A stretch of 64,000 nucleotides of DNA from Algoriphagus terrigena DSM 22685 (GTDB lineage: Bacteria > Bacteroidota > Bacteroidia > Cytophagales > Cyclobacteriaceae). Shown piece by piece: positions 10,191 to 18,639 of the stretch. The stretch spans positions 104,644 to 168,643 of the forward strand of contig NZ_AUBW01000012.1 in NCBI RefSeq assembly GCF_000429445.1, read 5' to 3'. Under the pieces are notes generated by a model. It saw only the letters and a list, made by a program, of their open reading frames with translations, did not search any database and was not told where the DNA came from. Both the position numbers and the translations under genes were made by a program. Within the stretch, counting starts at the first letter, position 1. Each line of letters begins with the position of its first letter.

Positions 10191-12299
10191 TTATCCTAAA
10201 ATCAGATTTATCGTTGCATTTGATCCCAGCTTGGAGCCTGGAGCGAGCGATTGCCCGACCACCCGGCCTTTGCCTTTGTAGTTTACTTTCAAGCCTTTAT
10301 TCTCCAGGATGAAAAGCGCATCACGCAGCGGCATCCCCGCTACATCGGGCACCACGGGCTTTTCTGTGTCGTTCAGTTTCATTGCGAATTTCTCCGCAAT
10401 CTTCGCCGGCATCACCCAGTCTTCGCCTGTAGGGCCGGCTACCTTGATTCCCAGTGTCTCAAAGATTCCCTGCAGCTCCTCGCTTTTACCCGCGCTGATG
10501 TAGGGCATCTTGTTGGTTTCGTCTTCCGCACGGAAGATCTTAGATTGATCCACCGGATTCAGTTCCATGTCCAGGGCGTAGATGCGGTCCGCGATTTCCT
10601 TGAACACAGGAGCGGAAACATCTCCCCCATACGCAGCAAAGCCATTTGGGCTGTCGATCACGACGATCATGCTATACTTCGGACGATCGGCCGGGAAGTA
10701 GCCGGCAAAACTGGTGTAGTACGTCTCGGTATATCGGCCGTTGACAATCTTCTGAGCGGTGCCGGTCTTGCCGGCAATGCTGTAGTTTTCGTTTAAAATA
10801 TTTCGGGCGGTTCCTCGGGTCACGACGCCCTCCAGCAATTCCTGAAGTTGCTTTATGGTCTTTTCGGAAGCGATCTGACTACGCAAAACCTGCGGCTCGA
10901 ATGTCTCCACCTGTGTATTTCCCCGTCCTACTGCCGTGACAAAGATCGGCTTCATCATTACCCCGTCGTTTGCGACTGCGTTGTAGAAGGCAAGCGTGTG
11001 AATCGGATTCAGCTTCGATTCATAGCCGATGGAAATCCATGGAAGTGAGGTCCCGTACCAGGTTTTTGTTCCCGGTTTTTTGAAAAACGGCTTCCCTTCG
11101 CCCGCCAACTGAAGATCAAACGGCTCGGCAAATCCCACCTTGTCCATGTAAGCCATAAACTTGGATGGGCTGGAGCCAAAGTGCAGATCGACGAGCTTGG
11201 AGATGGCTACGTTCGAGGATTTCTCAAAAGCTTCCCGGATAGTGATCGTTCCAAAACCGCCGTTTTTGGCATCGTACATCGTCTGATTGTAGAATCGATG
11301 GGCGCCATTACCGGTCTCGATCTTCTCATTTAAGCTGATCTTGTTCTCTTCCAGCAGTGCCAGCATGGAGAGCAGCTTGAAAGTTGAGCCGGGCTCGGTA
11401 CTTCCAATGTCTCCCACCGCATAGTTGTAGCTTTCGGAGTAGCCTATGCCGCTTTTGTTACGCTGCAGGTTGGACATTGCCTTGATGTGGCCAGTCTTTA
11501 CCTCCATCACGATGACGGAGCCGAACGCTGCTTCTCGATCGGTCAATTGTCTTCTCAGCGCGGTCTCTGCGACATCCTGGATGTTCACATCCAAGGTTGT
11601 AAACACGTCGTAGCCGTTGTCCGGCTTGATGTCTTCAGCGTCAAAAACCGGCTTCCAGCTTCCGCCTGCCAGTCTTTGAAAAAGGGCCTTTCCGTCTTTT
11701 CCTTTCAGATAATTGTTGAAGCTGTATTCGATCCCGGCCCCCTGATCTTTTTCGTTTACGGTACCGACTGTGCGGCTCGCCAGCGAATTGAAGGGGCGGT
11801 AGCGCTTTTCAACTTTCTCGAAGATGATTCCCCCACCCAATCGACCTTCGCGGAAGATGGGCCAGGAAGTCATCTTTTGCATATCCTGATAGCCGATCTG
11901 CTGTCTGTTCAGCACGAGGTAGCGCTTCTTGTCGCCTCGGGCGTCTTGGATCATCCGCTTGTATGCGGTCGCTGACTTGTCTTTGTAAAATGCAGAAAGC
12001 TTTCTGGCAAGTGAGTCAATGCCCGACTTGAACTTGGCGTCCTTGGCCATGGTCGGATCTATCGCCACGCGGTAAAAAGGCAAGCTGGTCGCCAGTAGGC
12101 TACCGTCCGTCGCATAGATATTTCCGCGTGTAGCTGGGACTTCGCGGAATTGAAAGTTTACCTGCTCCGCTTTTGCGCGCCATTTCTCTCCTTCCTTCAG
12201 CTGCACCACAGCGACCTTGTAAGGGATCGCGCAGGCAACCAAAGCAACCAGGATGAAGACCACCCTTACACGGAGCACTATGGAGCGTTTTATATTCAC
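10191..12299 (-). CDS. ftsI: Septal transpeptidase (class B PBP, FtsI/SpoVD type) with a C-terminal PASTA domain
   Basis: DD-transpeptidase that crosslinks septal peptidoglycan. One transmembrane segment (about residues 10-28) precedes the PBP dimerisation domain with RGNIYATDG (58-66). The catalytic motifs are STFK at 305-308, SSN at 361-363 and KTGT at 511-514. A single PASTA domain fills about residues 650-702 (VPDVAGMPLRDALFILE onward), as in other Bacteroidota and in SpoVD/PBP2x rather than in E. coli FtsI. It overlaps the ftsL-like gene by 4 bp and abuts murE. Confidence 0.95.
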   Translation of the reverse strand: MNIKRSIVLRVRVVFILVALVACAIPYKVAVVQLKEGEKWRAKAEQVNFQFREVPATRGNIYATDGSLLATSLPFYRVAIDPTMAKDAKFKSGIDSLARKLSAFYKDKSATAYKRMIQDARGDKKRYLVLNRQQIGYQDMQKMTSWPIFREGRLGGGIIFEKVEKRYRPFNSLASRTVGTVNEKDQGAGIEYSFNNYLKGKDGKALFQRLAGGSWKPVFDAEDIKPDNGYDVFTTLDVNIQDVAETALRRQLTDREAAFGSVIVMEVKTGHIKAMSNLQRNKSGIGYSESYNYAVGDIGSTEPGSTFKLLSMLALLEENKISLNEKIETGNGAHRFYNQTMYDAKNGGFGTITIREAFEKSSNVAISKLVDLHFGSSPSKFMAYMDKVGFAEPFDLQLAGEGKPFFKKPGTKTWYGTSLPWISIGYESKLNPIHTLAFYNAVANDGVMMKPIFVTAVGRGNTQVETFEPQVLRSQIASEKTIKQLQELLEGVVTRGTARNILNENYSIAGKTGTAQKIVNGRYTETYYTSFAGYFPADRPKYSMIVVIDSPNGFAAYGGDVSAPVFKEIADRIYALDMELNPVDQSKIFRAEDETNKMPYISAGKSEELQGIFETLGIKVAGPTGEDWVMPAKIAEKFAMKLNDTEKPVVPDVAGMPLRDALFILENKGLKVNYKGKGRVVGQSLAPGSKLGSNATINLILG

Positions 12300-12679
12300 T
12301 TTTCTACCTCGATTTTGATCGGCGGTTGATTCAATTCATAGATGTCGAGCTTTGCAACTCGCTTAGCCACTTCTGACTGCATGCTGCTTTGCATGTATTC
12401 TGCCTCCAGGGTGGTGACGTCCGCACGGAGATCCTCCACTTCCTGTTGGGCTTTTTCGATCTTGCGGGTCATGTTTTCCGTCCGGTGATTGCTGTAGATG
12501 TAGATCAATGCCAGCAATACCAAAAACCCAACGGGAGGAACCAGCTGCACCGGCACCCCTTCCCCCAAGATTCCTTTCACATCAAGCTTCTCTTCTATCC
12601 AGGTAAAAAGCGTCTTCCCCGGTCCGCTCTTGGGAGCGTTTCCGGCCTTTAGCTTTTTCTTGAAGGTGTTCTGACTCAT
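12296..12679 (-). CDS. ftsL: FtsL-like divisome protein
   Basis: A 127-residue protein with a soluble N-terminal part, one transmembrane helix at about residues 48-62 (LVPPVGFLVLLALIYIYSN), and a following coiled-coil-like stretch with heptad spacing (ENMTRKIEKAQQEVEDL onward). This architecture and the position between rsmH and ftsI match the Bacteroidota FtsL-like protein. Sequence conservation is too weak for proof, so the symbol rests mainly on synteny. Both junctions are ATGA overlaps. Confidence 0.78.
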   Translation of the reverse strand: MSQNTFKKKLKAGNAPKSGPGKTLFTWIEEKLDVKGILGEGVPVQLVPPVGFLVLLALIYIYSNHRTENMTRKIEKAQQEVEDLRADVTTLEAEYMQSSMQSEVAKRVAKLDIYELNQPPIKIEVEK

Positions 12680-13587
12680 TTTCCTGTTTTTTCTGCGATC
12701 CTCAACTTTGCACTTCTTGCTCTCGGATTGGCCGCAACCTCAGCCTCATCGGCTACGATTGCCCCTCTCGATATCGGCTCCAAAGGCCTGATCAGGTTTC
12801 CGTAGAAATCCTTTTCGACTTCGCCTTGAAACTTGCCTTTGGCGATCAGATTTTTCACGAGCCGATCCTCCAGGCTGTGATAGCTCATCACAACGAGCCT
12901 TCCTCCCGGCTTCAGTAGGTCCACGGCGCTAAGGAGCATTTCCTCCAGTGCACCCATCTCATCGTTTACTTCGATCCGCAGAGCCTGAAAGACCTGCGCG
13001 TAATACTTGAAGTCCTTGCCCCGAGGAGCGTAATTTTTCAGAAAAGCCGTGAAGCCTTCGGTCGTTTCAAACGGCCTGTTCCCCCGCTCAGAGACGATGG
13101 CCTGAGCGAGCGTCTTGGCATTTTTCACTTCTCCATACATCCCCAGAATCTTATGGAGAGCTCCCTCATCATAGGTATTCAGCACTTCTTTGGCGCTGGT
13201 CTCAGCGGATTGATTCATCCGCATATCCAGATTGCCGCTGAATCGAGTGGAAAAACCTCTACCCGGCTCATCGATCTGGTGAGATGAAATCCCCAAATCC
13301 GCCAAAATTCCGTCGACCTGCTTGACCCCGTGTAGCCTGAGATAGCGCTTGATATCCCTGAAATTGGCCTGCACGATCGTGAAGCGGTCATCCTGAGGGA
13401 CATTTGCCAACGCGTCTTCATCCTGATCAAAGCCGTAGAGATGCCCCTTATCCAGATGCTTCAAAATCTCTCTGGAATGTCCCCCGCCCCCGAACGTCAC
13501 ATCGACGTAGGTTCCGTTGGGATTGATAGCCAAAGCTTCAGTGCATTGGGCGAGCATCACTGGGATATGGTACACAGACTCAGTCAT
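12676..13587 (-). CDS. rsmH: 16S rRNA (cytosine(1402)-N(4))-methyltransferase RsmH (MraW)
   Basis: S-adenosylmethionine-dependent enzyme that methylates C1402 in the decoding centre of 16S rRNA. HIPVMLAQCTEAL at the N-terminus and the SAM-binding motif VDVTFGGGGHSREIL (about residues 28-42) are diagnostic, as are ILADLGISSHQID, the GFSTRFSGNLDMRM stretch and SYHSLEDRLVK. Length is 303 residues. It follows mraZ after 4 bp and overlaps the ftsL-like gene by ATGA. Confidence 0.97.
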   Translation of the reverse strand: MTESVYHIPVMLAQCTEALAINPNGTYVDVTFGGGGHSREILKHLDKGHLYGFDQDEDALANVPQDDRFTIVQANFRDIKRYLRLHGVKQVDGILADLGISSHQIDEPGRGFSTRFSGNLDMRMNQSAETSAKEVLNTYDEGALHKILGMYGEVKNAKTLAQAIVSERGNRPFETTEGFTAFLKNYAPRGKDFKYYAQVFQALRIEVNDEMGALEEMLLSAVDLLKPGGRLVVMSYHSLEDRLVKNLIAKGKFQGEVEKDFYGNLIRPLEPISRGAIVADEAEVAANPRARSAKLRIAEKTGK

Positions 13588-13591
13588 AGCT

Positions 13592-14026
13592 TCAGGAGAG
13601 ATACTTTTCCATCAGGCTGGACAAGTCCGCCGGATCTACAATAATGTTCTTGAGGTAGGTGTCAGGATTCCAGAGTTCAATTCTAGTCCCCATGCCCACG
13701 ACCACCACATCCTTTTCCAAACTGGCATAGGTTTGGTAAAGCTTCGGAATCAACAATCTCCCAGTGCTGTCCAAGTCCACCTCCACGATGGAATTGAAAA
13801 AAGAGCGCTGGAGCATCCGCTGCTCAGGATTGTTGATGTTCAGGGATTTGATCTGACTCTCGAGCTTCTTGTACTCTACCATCGGATACAGTGCCAAGCA
13901 CTTGTCCTCTGCCATCCGAAGCATCAAAGTCGTCCCGTTAGCCTCCGGAATTGCCCCCTTGATCTTGGAGGGCAAAACCAGACGCCCTTTGGGATCTAGC
14001 TTTACTTCGTACTGACTGTTGAACAT
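13592..14026 (-). CDS. mraZ: Transcriptional regulator MraZ
   Basis: DNA-binding protein with two AbrB-like SpoVT domains that represses its own dcw operon. Both copies of the domain signature are visible: DPKGRLVLPSKIK at residues 11-23 and DSTGRLLIPKLY at about 85-96. The 144-residue length is usual. It is the first gene of the operon and lies 55 bp from the upstream array of GTGGG repeats, which is its expected operator. Confidence 0.96.
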   Translation of the reverse strand: MFNSQYEVKLDPKGRLVLPSKIKGAIPEANGTTLMLRMAEDKCLALYPMVEYKKLESQIKSLNINNPEQRMLQRSFFNSIVEVDLDSTGRLLIPKLYQTYASLEKDVVVVGMGTRIELWNPDTYLKNIIVDPADLSSLMEKYLS

Positions 14027-14080
14027 GATTTGGACTCGATTAAATAGAGTTTACCGTAAAGACAAAAGTAAGAAAATGGA

Positions 14081-14120
14081 TTTCACTTTCTCCCACTTTC
14101 TCCCACTTTTTCCCACTTTG
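14081..14120 (-). promoter_or_regulatory. MraZ operator: 10-bp direct repeats
   Basis: Three adjacent 10-bp units (TCCCACTTTC, TCCCACTTTT, TCCCACTTTG on the plus strand) plus a degenerate fourth (TTTCACTTTC) read on the operon strand as AAGTGGGA repeated every 10 bp. Known MraZ boxes are TGGG-core direct repeats with about 10-bp spacing in front of mraZ. The array begins 55 bp upstream of the mraZ start codon, so it should overlap or flank the dcw promoter and give autoregulation. Confidence 0.85.
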
Positions 14121-14525
14121 AATTAAAAGTAGCCAAAAGATTGGTCCATCCCAATAGTTTTGGGAAAATTTCCAATAAAGTTTTATTGAGTTTCAGGAGG
14201 TTATCTTTTGGGCTGTGGAAGACAATAAACTTGAAAAACGAACCGTTGAGGCAGGTTTTGACTCCACCGAAGGTGGCGTCGTCGAGTGATGTCTAACAAA
14301 ATAAAACCGTCGTACGTCGACTAGATTTTACTGATTATGCCGTTCGTACGAGAGTGGGCAAACGTGGGCTGCGCTTTTAATGCAAAAGGTTACAAAGCGT
14401 TAGATTTGTCAGGCAGGCGTTTCATATAAACTCACCCAAAACAACCTTCAACTCCATTGCAATAGGACATTCGCAGAATGAATCTTGCTTTTTTTTATCT
14501 TTAGAAAACCGTTTTGCTCCTACTG
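14121..14525. other. Gene-free spacer between the dcw operon and the porin gene
   Basis: No open frame here resembles a gene. It must contain the porin promoter, but I find no clear Bacteroidota -33/-7 pair. A small hairpin (CCACC GAA GGTGG with flanking GAC/GTC pairing) sits near 14262-14282, and there are two loosely related GTCGTACG/CGTTCGTACG stretches near 14310-14350. No function can be assigned. Confidence 0.5.
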
Positions 14526-15725
14526 ATGCCCAAACATTTTTTCGCTTTCGCCTTTTTAGTATCAATCATTTCCCTTCCCGCCTTTAGTCAGGAAAGTCAA
14601 GATTCTGTCATCCGGCAAGCAAACATTCGGCATTCCTCTAAGGGGTTCGAATTCAGCACGTCTGATGGCAATTTCTTACTTCAATTTGCAAGTCGGCTAC
14701 AATTCAGATTTGCCAGCCCTTCGGATCAAAACCCAGTAACCTTCGACGATTTCGACGATCAAAATCAGCGGCTTTTTAAGATCAACCGAGCCCGTCTCAA
14801 GATCGGCGGCCACGCATACCGCCCCTGGTTGAAATACTACTTCGAATACGAACTCAGTCAGAGCAACTTGCTTGATTTCAGAGTGATGGTGGAAAAATGG
14901 CCTTTCTTGAACTTCAAATTTGGGCAGTGGAAGGTAGAGTTTACACGTGAGCGGTTCATCAGTTCCGGCGAGCAGCAGCTGGTCGAACGCTCCCTGATCA
15001 ACAGGGCCTTTACGCTCGACAGGCAGCAGGGGATGACCATCTACGGAAATCTGGACGGGGGTGGCATTGCCAATTTCGACTATTGGGTGGCGATGCTCAC
15101 AGGGACAGGGCGAGGAGCTAGTAGCAACGATGACTCTAAGCTGATGTATTTCGGACGGCTCCAATGGAATCTTCTTGGAAGACCCGTTCCTTTTGAGGGC
15201 GGGGACATGGAGATTTCGGAGCTTCCCGCCGCTCTGTTGGCATTCGCCGCTGTGACCAACACCAGCCCTTACACACGATTCTCACAAGCGGGAGGAGGCT
15301 ATCTGGAAGGATTTGAGGACGGACTTCCGGGGCAATATACCGTCAATCAGTTTCAAGTGGAAACCGCATTCGACTTCAAAGGCTTCTCCTACGCTTCCGA
15401 ATTTCATAAAAAATATATTCTAAACAATCAGACCAACCTCACCACTGATCTTGGAGGTTACTATATCCAAGCCGGATATTTCGTCCATCAAGCGCTGGAA
15501 TTTTGGCCGGAAAAACTGGAAATCGCTACGCGTTTTGCTCAATACAGACCCGACCTGAGTATCCCCGAAAATCGTCAATCAGAGCTTGCCTTGGCGTTCA
15601 ATTATTTCTTTGCTGGGCATAAAAACAAACTCACGGCGGAGTTAACACGCTTTTTGTTCCAAGACAACACCCTATCCCAAAGTGACGAGACTCGAATACG
15701 AGTCCAATATGACATTTCTTTTTGA
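14526..15725 (+). CDS. Phosphate-selective porin O/P family outer-membrane protein
   Basis: Predicted outer-membrane beta-barrel that starts with a signal peptide (MPKHFFAFAFLVSIISLPAFSQ, cleavage after FSQ). The mature part has the OprO/OprP-family pattern: FEFSTSDGNFLLQFASRLQ, FKINRARLKIGG, YYFEYELSQ and LNFKFGQWKVEF, and it ends in F (YDISF) as barrels do. An upstream TTG at 14514 would add four residues; the ATG at 14526 gives a better signal peptide. The substrate is unknown; the family includes polyphosphate/phosphate channels, but Bacteroidota members are not characterised. It is a single gene followed by a strong shared terminator. Confidence 0.85.
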   Translation: MPKHFFAFAFLVSIISLPAFSQESQDSVIRQANIRHSSKGFEFSTSDGNFLLQFASRLQFRFASPSDQNPVTFDDFDDQNQRLFKINRARLKIGGHAYRPWLKYYFEYELSQSNLLDFRVMVEKWPFLNFKFGQWKVEFTRERFISSGEQQLVERSLINRAFTLDRQQGMTIYGNLDGGGIANFDYWVAMLTGTGRGASSNDDSKLMYFGRLQWNLLGRPVPFEGGDMEISELPAALLAFAAVTNTSPYTRFSQAGGGYLEGFEDGLPGQYTVNQFQVETAFDFKGFSYASEFHKKYILNNQTNLTTDLGGYYIQAGYFVHQALEFWPEKLEIATRFAQYRPDLSIPENRQSELALAFNYFFAGHKNKLTAELTRFLFQDNTLSQSDETRIRVQYDISF

Positions 15726-15741
15726 CGTCCGTCTAAGGCAC

Positions 15742-15770
15742 AAAAAAACCTGTCCATCTGGACAGGTCTT
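15742..15770. terminator. Bidirectional intrinsic terminator
   Basis: Perfect 8-bp stem ACCTGTCC / GGACAGGT with an ATCT loop (15748-15767), flanked on the left by a run of seven A and on the right by a short pyrimidine run. The stronger U-tract faces minus, after the M56 protease gene; it can also serve the porin gene on the plus strand. Confidence 0.85.
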
Positions 15771-15793
15771 TCTGATGCATCAACACACAATTA

Positions 15794-17893
15794 TTAGTTA
15801 TTGTCTTTCTTGAGTTCTTCTTTAAGCAACTTTTGGAATTCATCCATTTTGATCTGGTGTTCCTTTTGCCACGCTTCCATCTTTCGCTCGAACTCCTCCA
15901 TCTTCGGTTTTTGAGCCGTCTCCCACTCTTTCATCTGTAGCTCAAATTCCTTCATCTTGGGTCCTTGGGCAGCTTCCCATTCCTTCATCTTCTGCTCAAA
16001 CTCCTCCATCTTAGGCCCATTTGCAGCCTGCCACTCTTGCATTTTAGCTTCAAATTCCTCCATCTTAGGGCCGTTAGCAGCCTGCCATTCCTCCATTCTA
16101 GCTTCAAACTCTTTCATCTTTGGGCCATTTGCAGCCTGCCATTCTTCCATTTTAGCTTCAAACTCCTTGAGTTTCGGCTCAAAATCCTTTTCGAATTTTG
16201 CCTCCCATTCTGCTGAATTTTTCTCCCATTCCTTGGCAGCTTCTTCGGCTTTTTTAGCCCATTCTTTGGCGCTGGCATCCATCTTCTTTGCCCACTTTTC
16301 CTTTTCTTCCTTGCTCATTTTCGTCGTGTCAAAAGAGAAATTGAAGGGAGCCAAGTTCTGGTCAAATTCAAAATCAAAGTCCATATCCATCGCAGGCATG
16401 ACGGGCATTACGAAGTCCATTGCAGGCATCGGAAATGTAGTCATGTCCATCGGAGCCATAGGGGACATAGGCGCCATCACCGGCATGGTCATGGCAAAAT
16501 CAAACGCAGGCATGGGTGCCAGGGCAAAGTCGGCCGGGAAAACAGGAGCCATTGGCATATCCAGTTTCGGCATATTTTCATAGTCAAACGCCTGAAGATT
16601 ATCCAACGCAGCCTTAGCCTTCGGAGAGAGCTTGACCGTATCACCTCCCGAGATCAAGAGATCTCCCTGGATTCGATAGGTCTCTCCTTCATCGTTGGTG
16701 AACACCATCGTGTGGTTGCCATCGGCAGAAGAGGGCGCTTTTGGCTCTGATTGCTTGGATTTTTTGATGGTGTCCTGGGCTGCGAAAGCTGAAAATGCAG
16801 GCTCAACTCCAACGACAGACGTTTTAGAGTTAACCGGACCTGTGTGGTTTGGGGCGTCTTGCTGGGCACTTGCCATCAGGCCGACGCTGAGGAATAGAGT
16901 AAGTAGCATGGGGATAGAGATAATAGGGGTTTGTGGATAGTTTTGGGATGGATAGCCGAGTATCCTTTTGATTCGTTGTAGCGTTGGATTCCGGTTTTTT
17001 CCGGCTGCCAAGGCCAGTTCGGGGGGATTTTGCTTCGCAAAATGGAGTACCTCAGCAAGGCTGGTTGCGAGTGTTTTGGGTTCAATGCCTGCTTTCATCA
17101 CGAGATCGTCAGCGGCATTTTCCCTCAATTCTTTGACTGTTGTATTCATCCACCAGTAGCAAGGATGAAAGAAGAAAAGAACTTCCAGACCGGAAAGGAG
17201 CAGGTTAACGAGGTAGTCGTTCCGCTTCACATGCGCCAGTTCGTGAGCAATGATCGCTTCGAGCTGTGCCGGCGAAAGCTGAAAAAGCAATCCGGCCGGG
17301 AAAAGGATGACGGGTTTCAAAGTACCAAATGTCAGGGGAGAAGCTCCAAACGTACTCACCCGGAGTTGCACCTCTCCATCGATCCCCATCTTGCCCGCCA
17401 AGCGGTAAAGAACTTTTTGCAGCTGGAAATCAGTAACCGGGCTGGATGATTTGCGAAGACTCCGAATCTCAGACAGACTGTTCACCAATCGGAACAAAAA
17501 CAGGAGCGCTCCCAAAAACCAGAAGTTGACCAACAAGGGGATATTTTGCTCAATCCAAAAACTCGCCCGGTCGATACCGGATTCGATCCCAACTTCAGCT
17601 TGGAGAAGGGAAGGGTTGGCCAGAATACGCTGGAGATCCGCGCTAGAAACCATCGGCACGGAAGATCCTGCTGGCTGATATTCATAGATAAAAGTACCAA
17701 CAGACACAGCCAGAGAAAGCGTCAGAGCACCTACAGCCATGCCGTACTTGACGGCAGGCCGTGCGCGGTGCAGCACCTTCATCACCACCCAAAGCAAGGA
17801 GGCGATCAAAACCAGCTGCCAAAGCGAATGGACCAAGGTCCAGCCCAGCGCCTGAAGTAAATTATCGGGGATCCAGTCGATTAAAATTTTCAT
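15794..17893 (-). CDS. M56 (BlaR1-like) membrane metallopeptidase with long repeat tail
   Basis: Integral membrane zinc protease of the BlaR1/MecR1 family that usually inactivates a cognate BlaI repressor on receiving a signal. The N-terminal third has several transmembrane segments and the zinc motif HELAHVKRND (near residue 215), followed by a hydrophobic segment and HPCYWWMN. There is no penicillin-binding sensor domain. Instead there is a Met/Pro-rich stretch (about 440-520) and then six to seven near-identical 18-residue repeats of the type GPKMEEFEAKMQEWQAAN to the C-terminus, probably a long charged coiled coil or single alpha-helix. It overlaps the BlaI-type gene by 4 bp, so the two form an operon. 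Confidence 0.88.
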   Translation of the reverse strand: MKILIDWIPDNLLQALGWTLVHSLWQLVLIASLLWVVMKVLHRARPAVKYGMAVGALTLSLAVSVGTFIYEYQPAGSSVPMVSSADLQRILANPSLLQAEVGIESGIDRASFWIEQNIPLLVNFWFLGALLFLFRLVNSLSEIRSLRKSSSPVTDFQLQKVLYRLAGKMGIDGEVQLRVSTFGASPLTFGTLKPVILFPAGLLFQLSPAQLEAIIAHELAHVKRNDYLVNLLLSGLEVLFFFHPCYWWMNTTVKELRENAADDLVMKAGIEPKTLATSLAEVLHFAKQNPPELALAAGKNRNPTLQRIKRILGYPSQNYPQTPIISIPMLLTLFLSVGLMASAQQDAPNHTGPVNSKTSVVGVEPAFSAFAAQDTIKKSKQSEPKAPSSADGNHTMVFTNDEGETYRIQGDLLISGGDTVKLSPKAKAALDNLQAFDYENMPKLDMPMAPVFPADFALAPMPAFDFAMTMPVMAPMSPMAPMDMTTFPMPAMDFVMPVMPAMDMDFDFEFDQNLAPFNFSFDTTKMSKEEKEKWAKKMDASAKEWAKKAEEAAKEWEKNSAEWEAKFEKDFEPKLKEFEAKMEEWQAANGPKMKEFEARMEEWQAANGPKMEEFEAKMQEWQAANGPKMEEFEQKMKEWEAAQGPKMKEFELQMKEWETAQKPKMEEFERKMEAWQKEHQIKMDEFQKLLKEELKKDNN
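15815..16195 (-). repeat. 54-bp tandem repeats encoding 18-residue coiled-coil units
   Basis: Inside the M56 gene, units of 54 bp (18 codons) recur six to seven times. Conserved positions are K-M-x-E-F-E-x-x-M-x-E-W in each unit, joined by QAANGPKM or QKPKM linkers. Neighbouring units are nearly identical at the DNA level, so the array may change copy number by slippage or recombination. Confidence 0.85.
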
Positions 17894-18264
17894 TTCGGCT
17901 TGTTTTCAAGTTGGTCTAAAAATGCTCTGATTTCATCTATTTCATCCTTCGAGGGATTTTCCTGACCCAAGGCCTGCATGACCAAGGTTTTGGAAGAACC
18001 TCCAAAGGCGGTACTCATCAAGTTTTTCAAAAGGGAATTTTGGGTGTCCTTTTGATTGGTGGCAGGTCGATAGATATGGGATCTGTTTTCTTCATCCCGG
18101 AGCACCATCCCCTTAGCATGCATGATCTGCATGATCTTCAGGGTGGTCGTGTAGCCAGTCTCCTTGGTCTCCGCGAGACGCTCATGAATCTGCCGCACAC
18201 TCGCCTCTTTCATTTCCCATAAAAGGGCCAAAATTTCCAATTCTGCTTCTGTTGGCTTGCTCAT
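17890..18264 (-). CDS. BlaI/MecI/CopY family transcriptional repressor
   Basis: Winged-helix repressor of about 124 residues. MSKPTEAELEILALLWEMKE is the typical BlaI N-terminus, followed by ASVRQIHERLAE and TGYTTTLKIMQIMHAKGM (recognition region) and the R-x-x-I-Y-R-P wing. The open frame runs upstream to 18516, but those residues are not family-like, and the operator dyads lie there; the start is therefore placed at 18264. The family is normally cleaved by its M56 partner, here the overlapping downstream gene. Expected to repress its own operon through the dyads at 18274-18343. Confidence 0.92.
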   Translation of the reverse strand: MSKPTEAELEILALLWEMKEASVRQIHERLAETKETGYTTTLKIMQIMHAKGMVLRDEENRSHIYRPATNQKDTQNSLLKNLMSTAFGGSSKTLVMQALGQENPSKDEIDEIRAFLDQLENKPK

Positions 18265-18639
18265 GTCAGTACTTACGATATCTTTCGTACCAAAGTTATA
18301 CGAAGTCAATCGTAATTTCAAAATAAGTACGACAATTATCGTATTAAAATTTGTTAAGTGCTGGTTTTGTGAGCAATAGGAATTCTGCTGGCAGGATTTT
18401 GACTCTATCGTCTTAATCAACACACCACTCCCGTCGCATGGATCTGAAAAATAAGAACCGAAAAGTCTGCTCCGGCTGGCGTTGATTGTCTTTAAAATGA
18501 CTGCCGATAGCACCATTATTCAAAAGAAGTCGGACTAGAACCGCAGGCAGAAAGTCATGTGATCAAATATTTTCATAGCAAGCCGAACCATCTACACTTT
18601 CAATTAGTTGTATATACACGTAAATCTAAACCAACAAGT
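18265..18639. other. Spacer between the BlaI-type gene and the OYE gene
   Basis: A divergent intergenic stretch. The first 80 bases hold the three operator dyads. From about 18345 to 18639 I see no gene and no further strong repeat. The region must carry the promoter of the Old Yellow Enzyme gene. Confidence 0.6.
18274..18343. promoter_or_regulatory. Triple BlaI-type operator, TACGA-N6-TCGTA
   Basis: Three 16-bp dyads with identical 5-bp arms and identical 6-bp spacers occur at 18274-18289, 18299-18314 and 18328-18343. The spacers differ (TATCTT, AGTCAA, CAATTA), so only the arms are conserved, as expected for a protein-binding site. The first is 9 bp upstream of the repressor start codon. 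Known BlaI/MecI/CopY operators are also short dyads beginning TAC and ending GTA. Confidence 0.85.
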
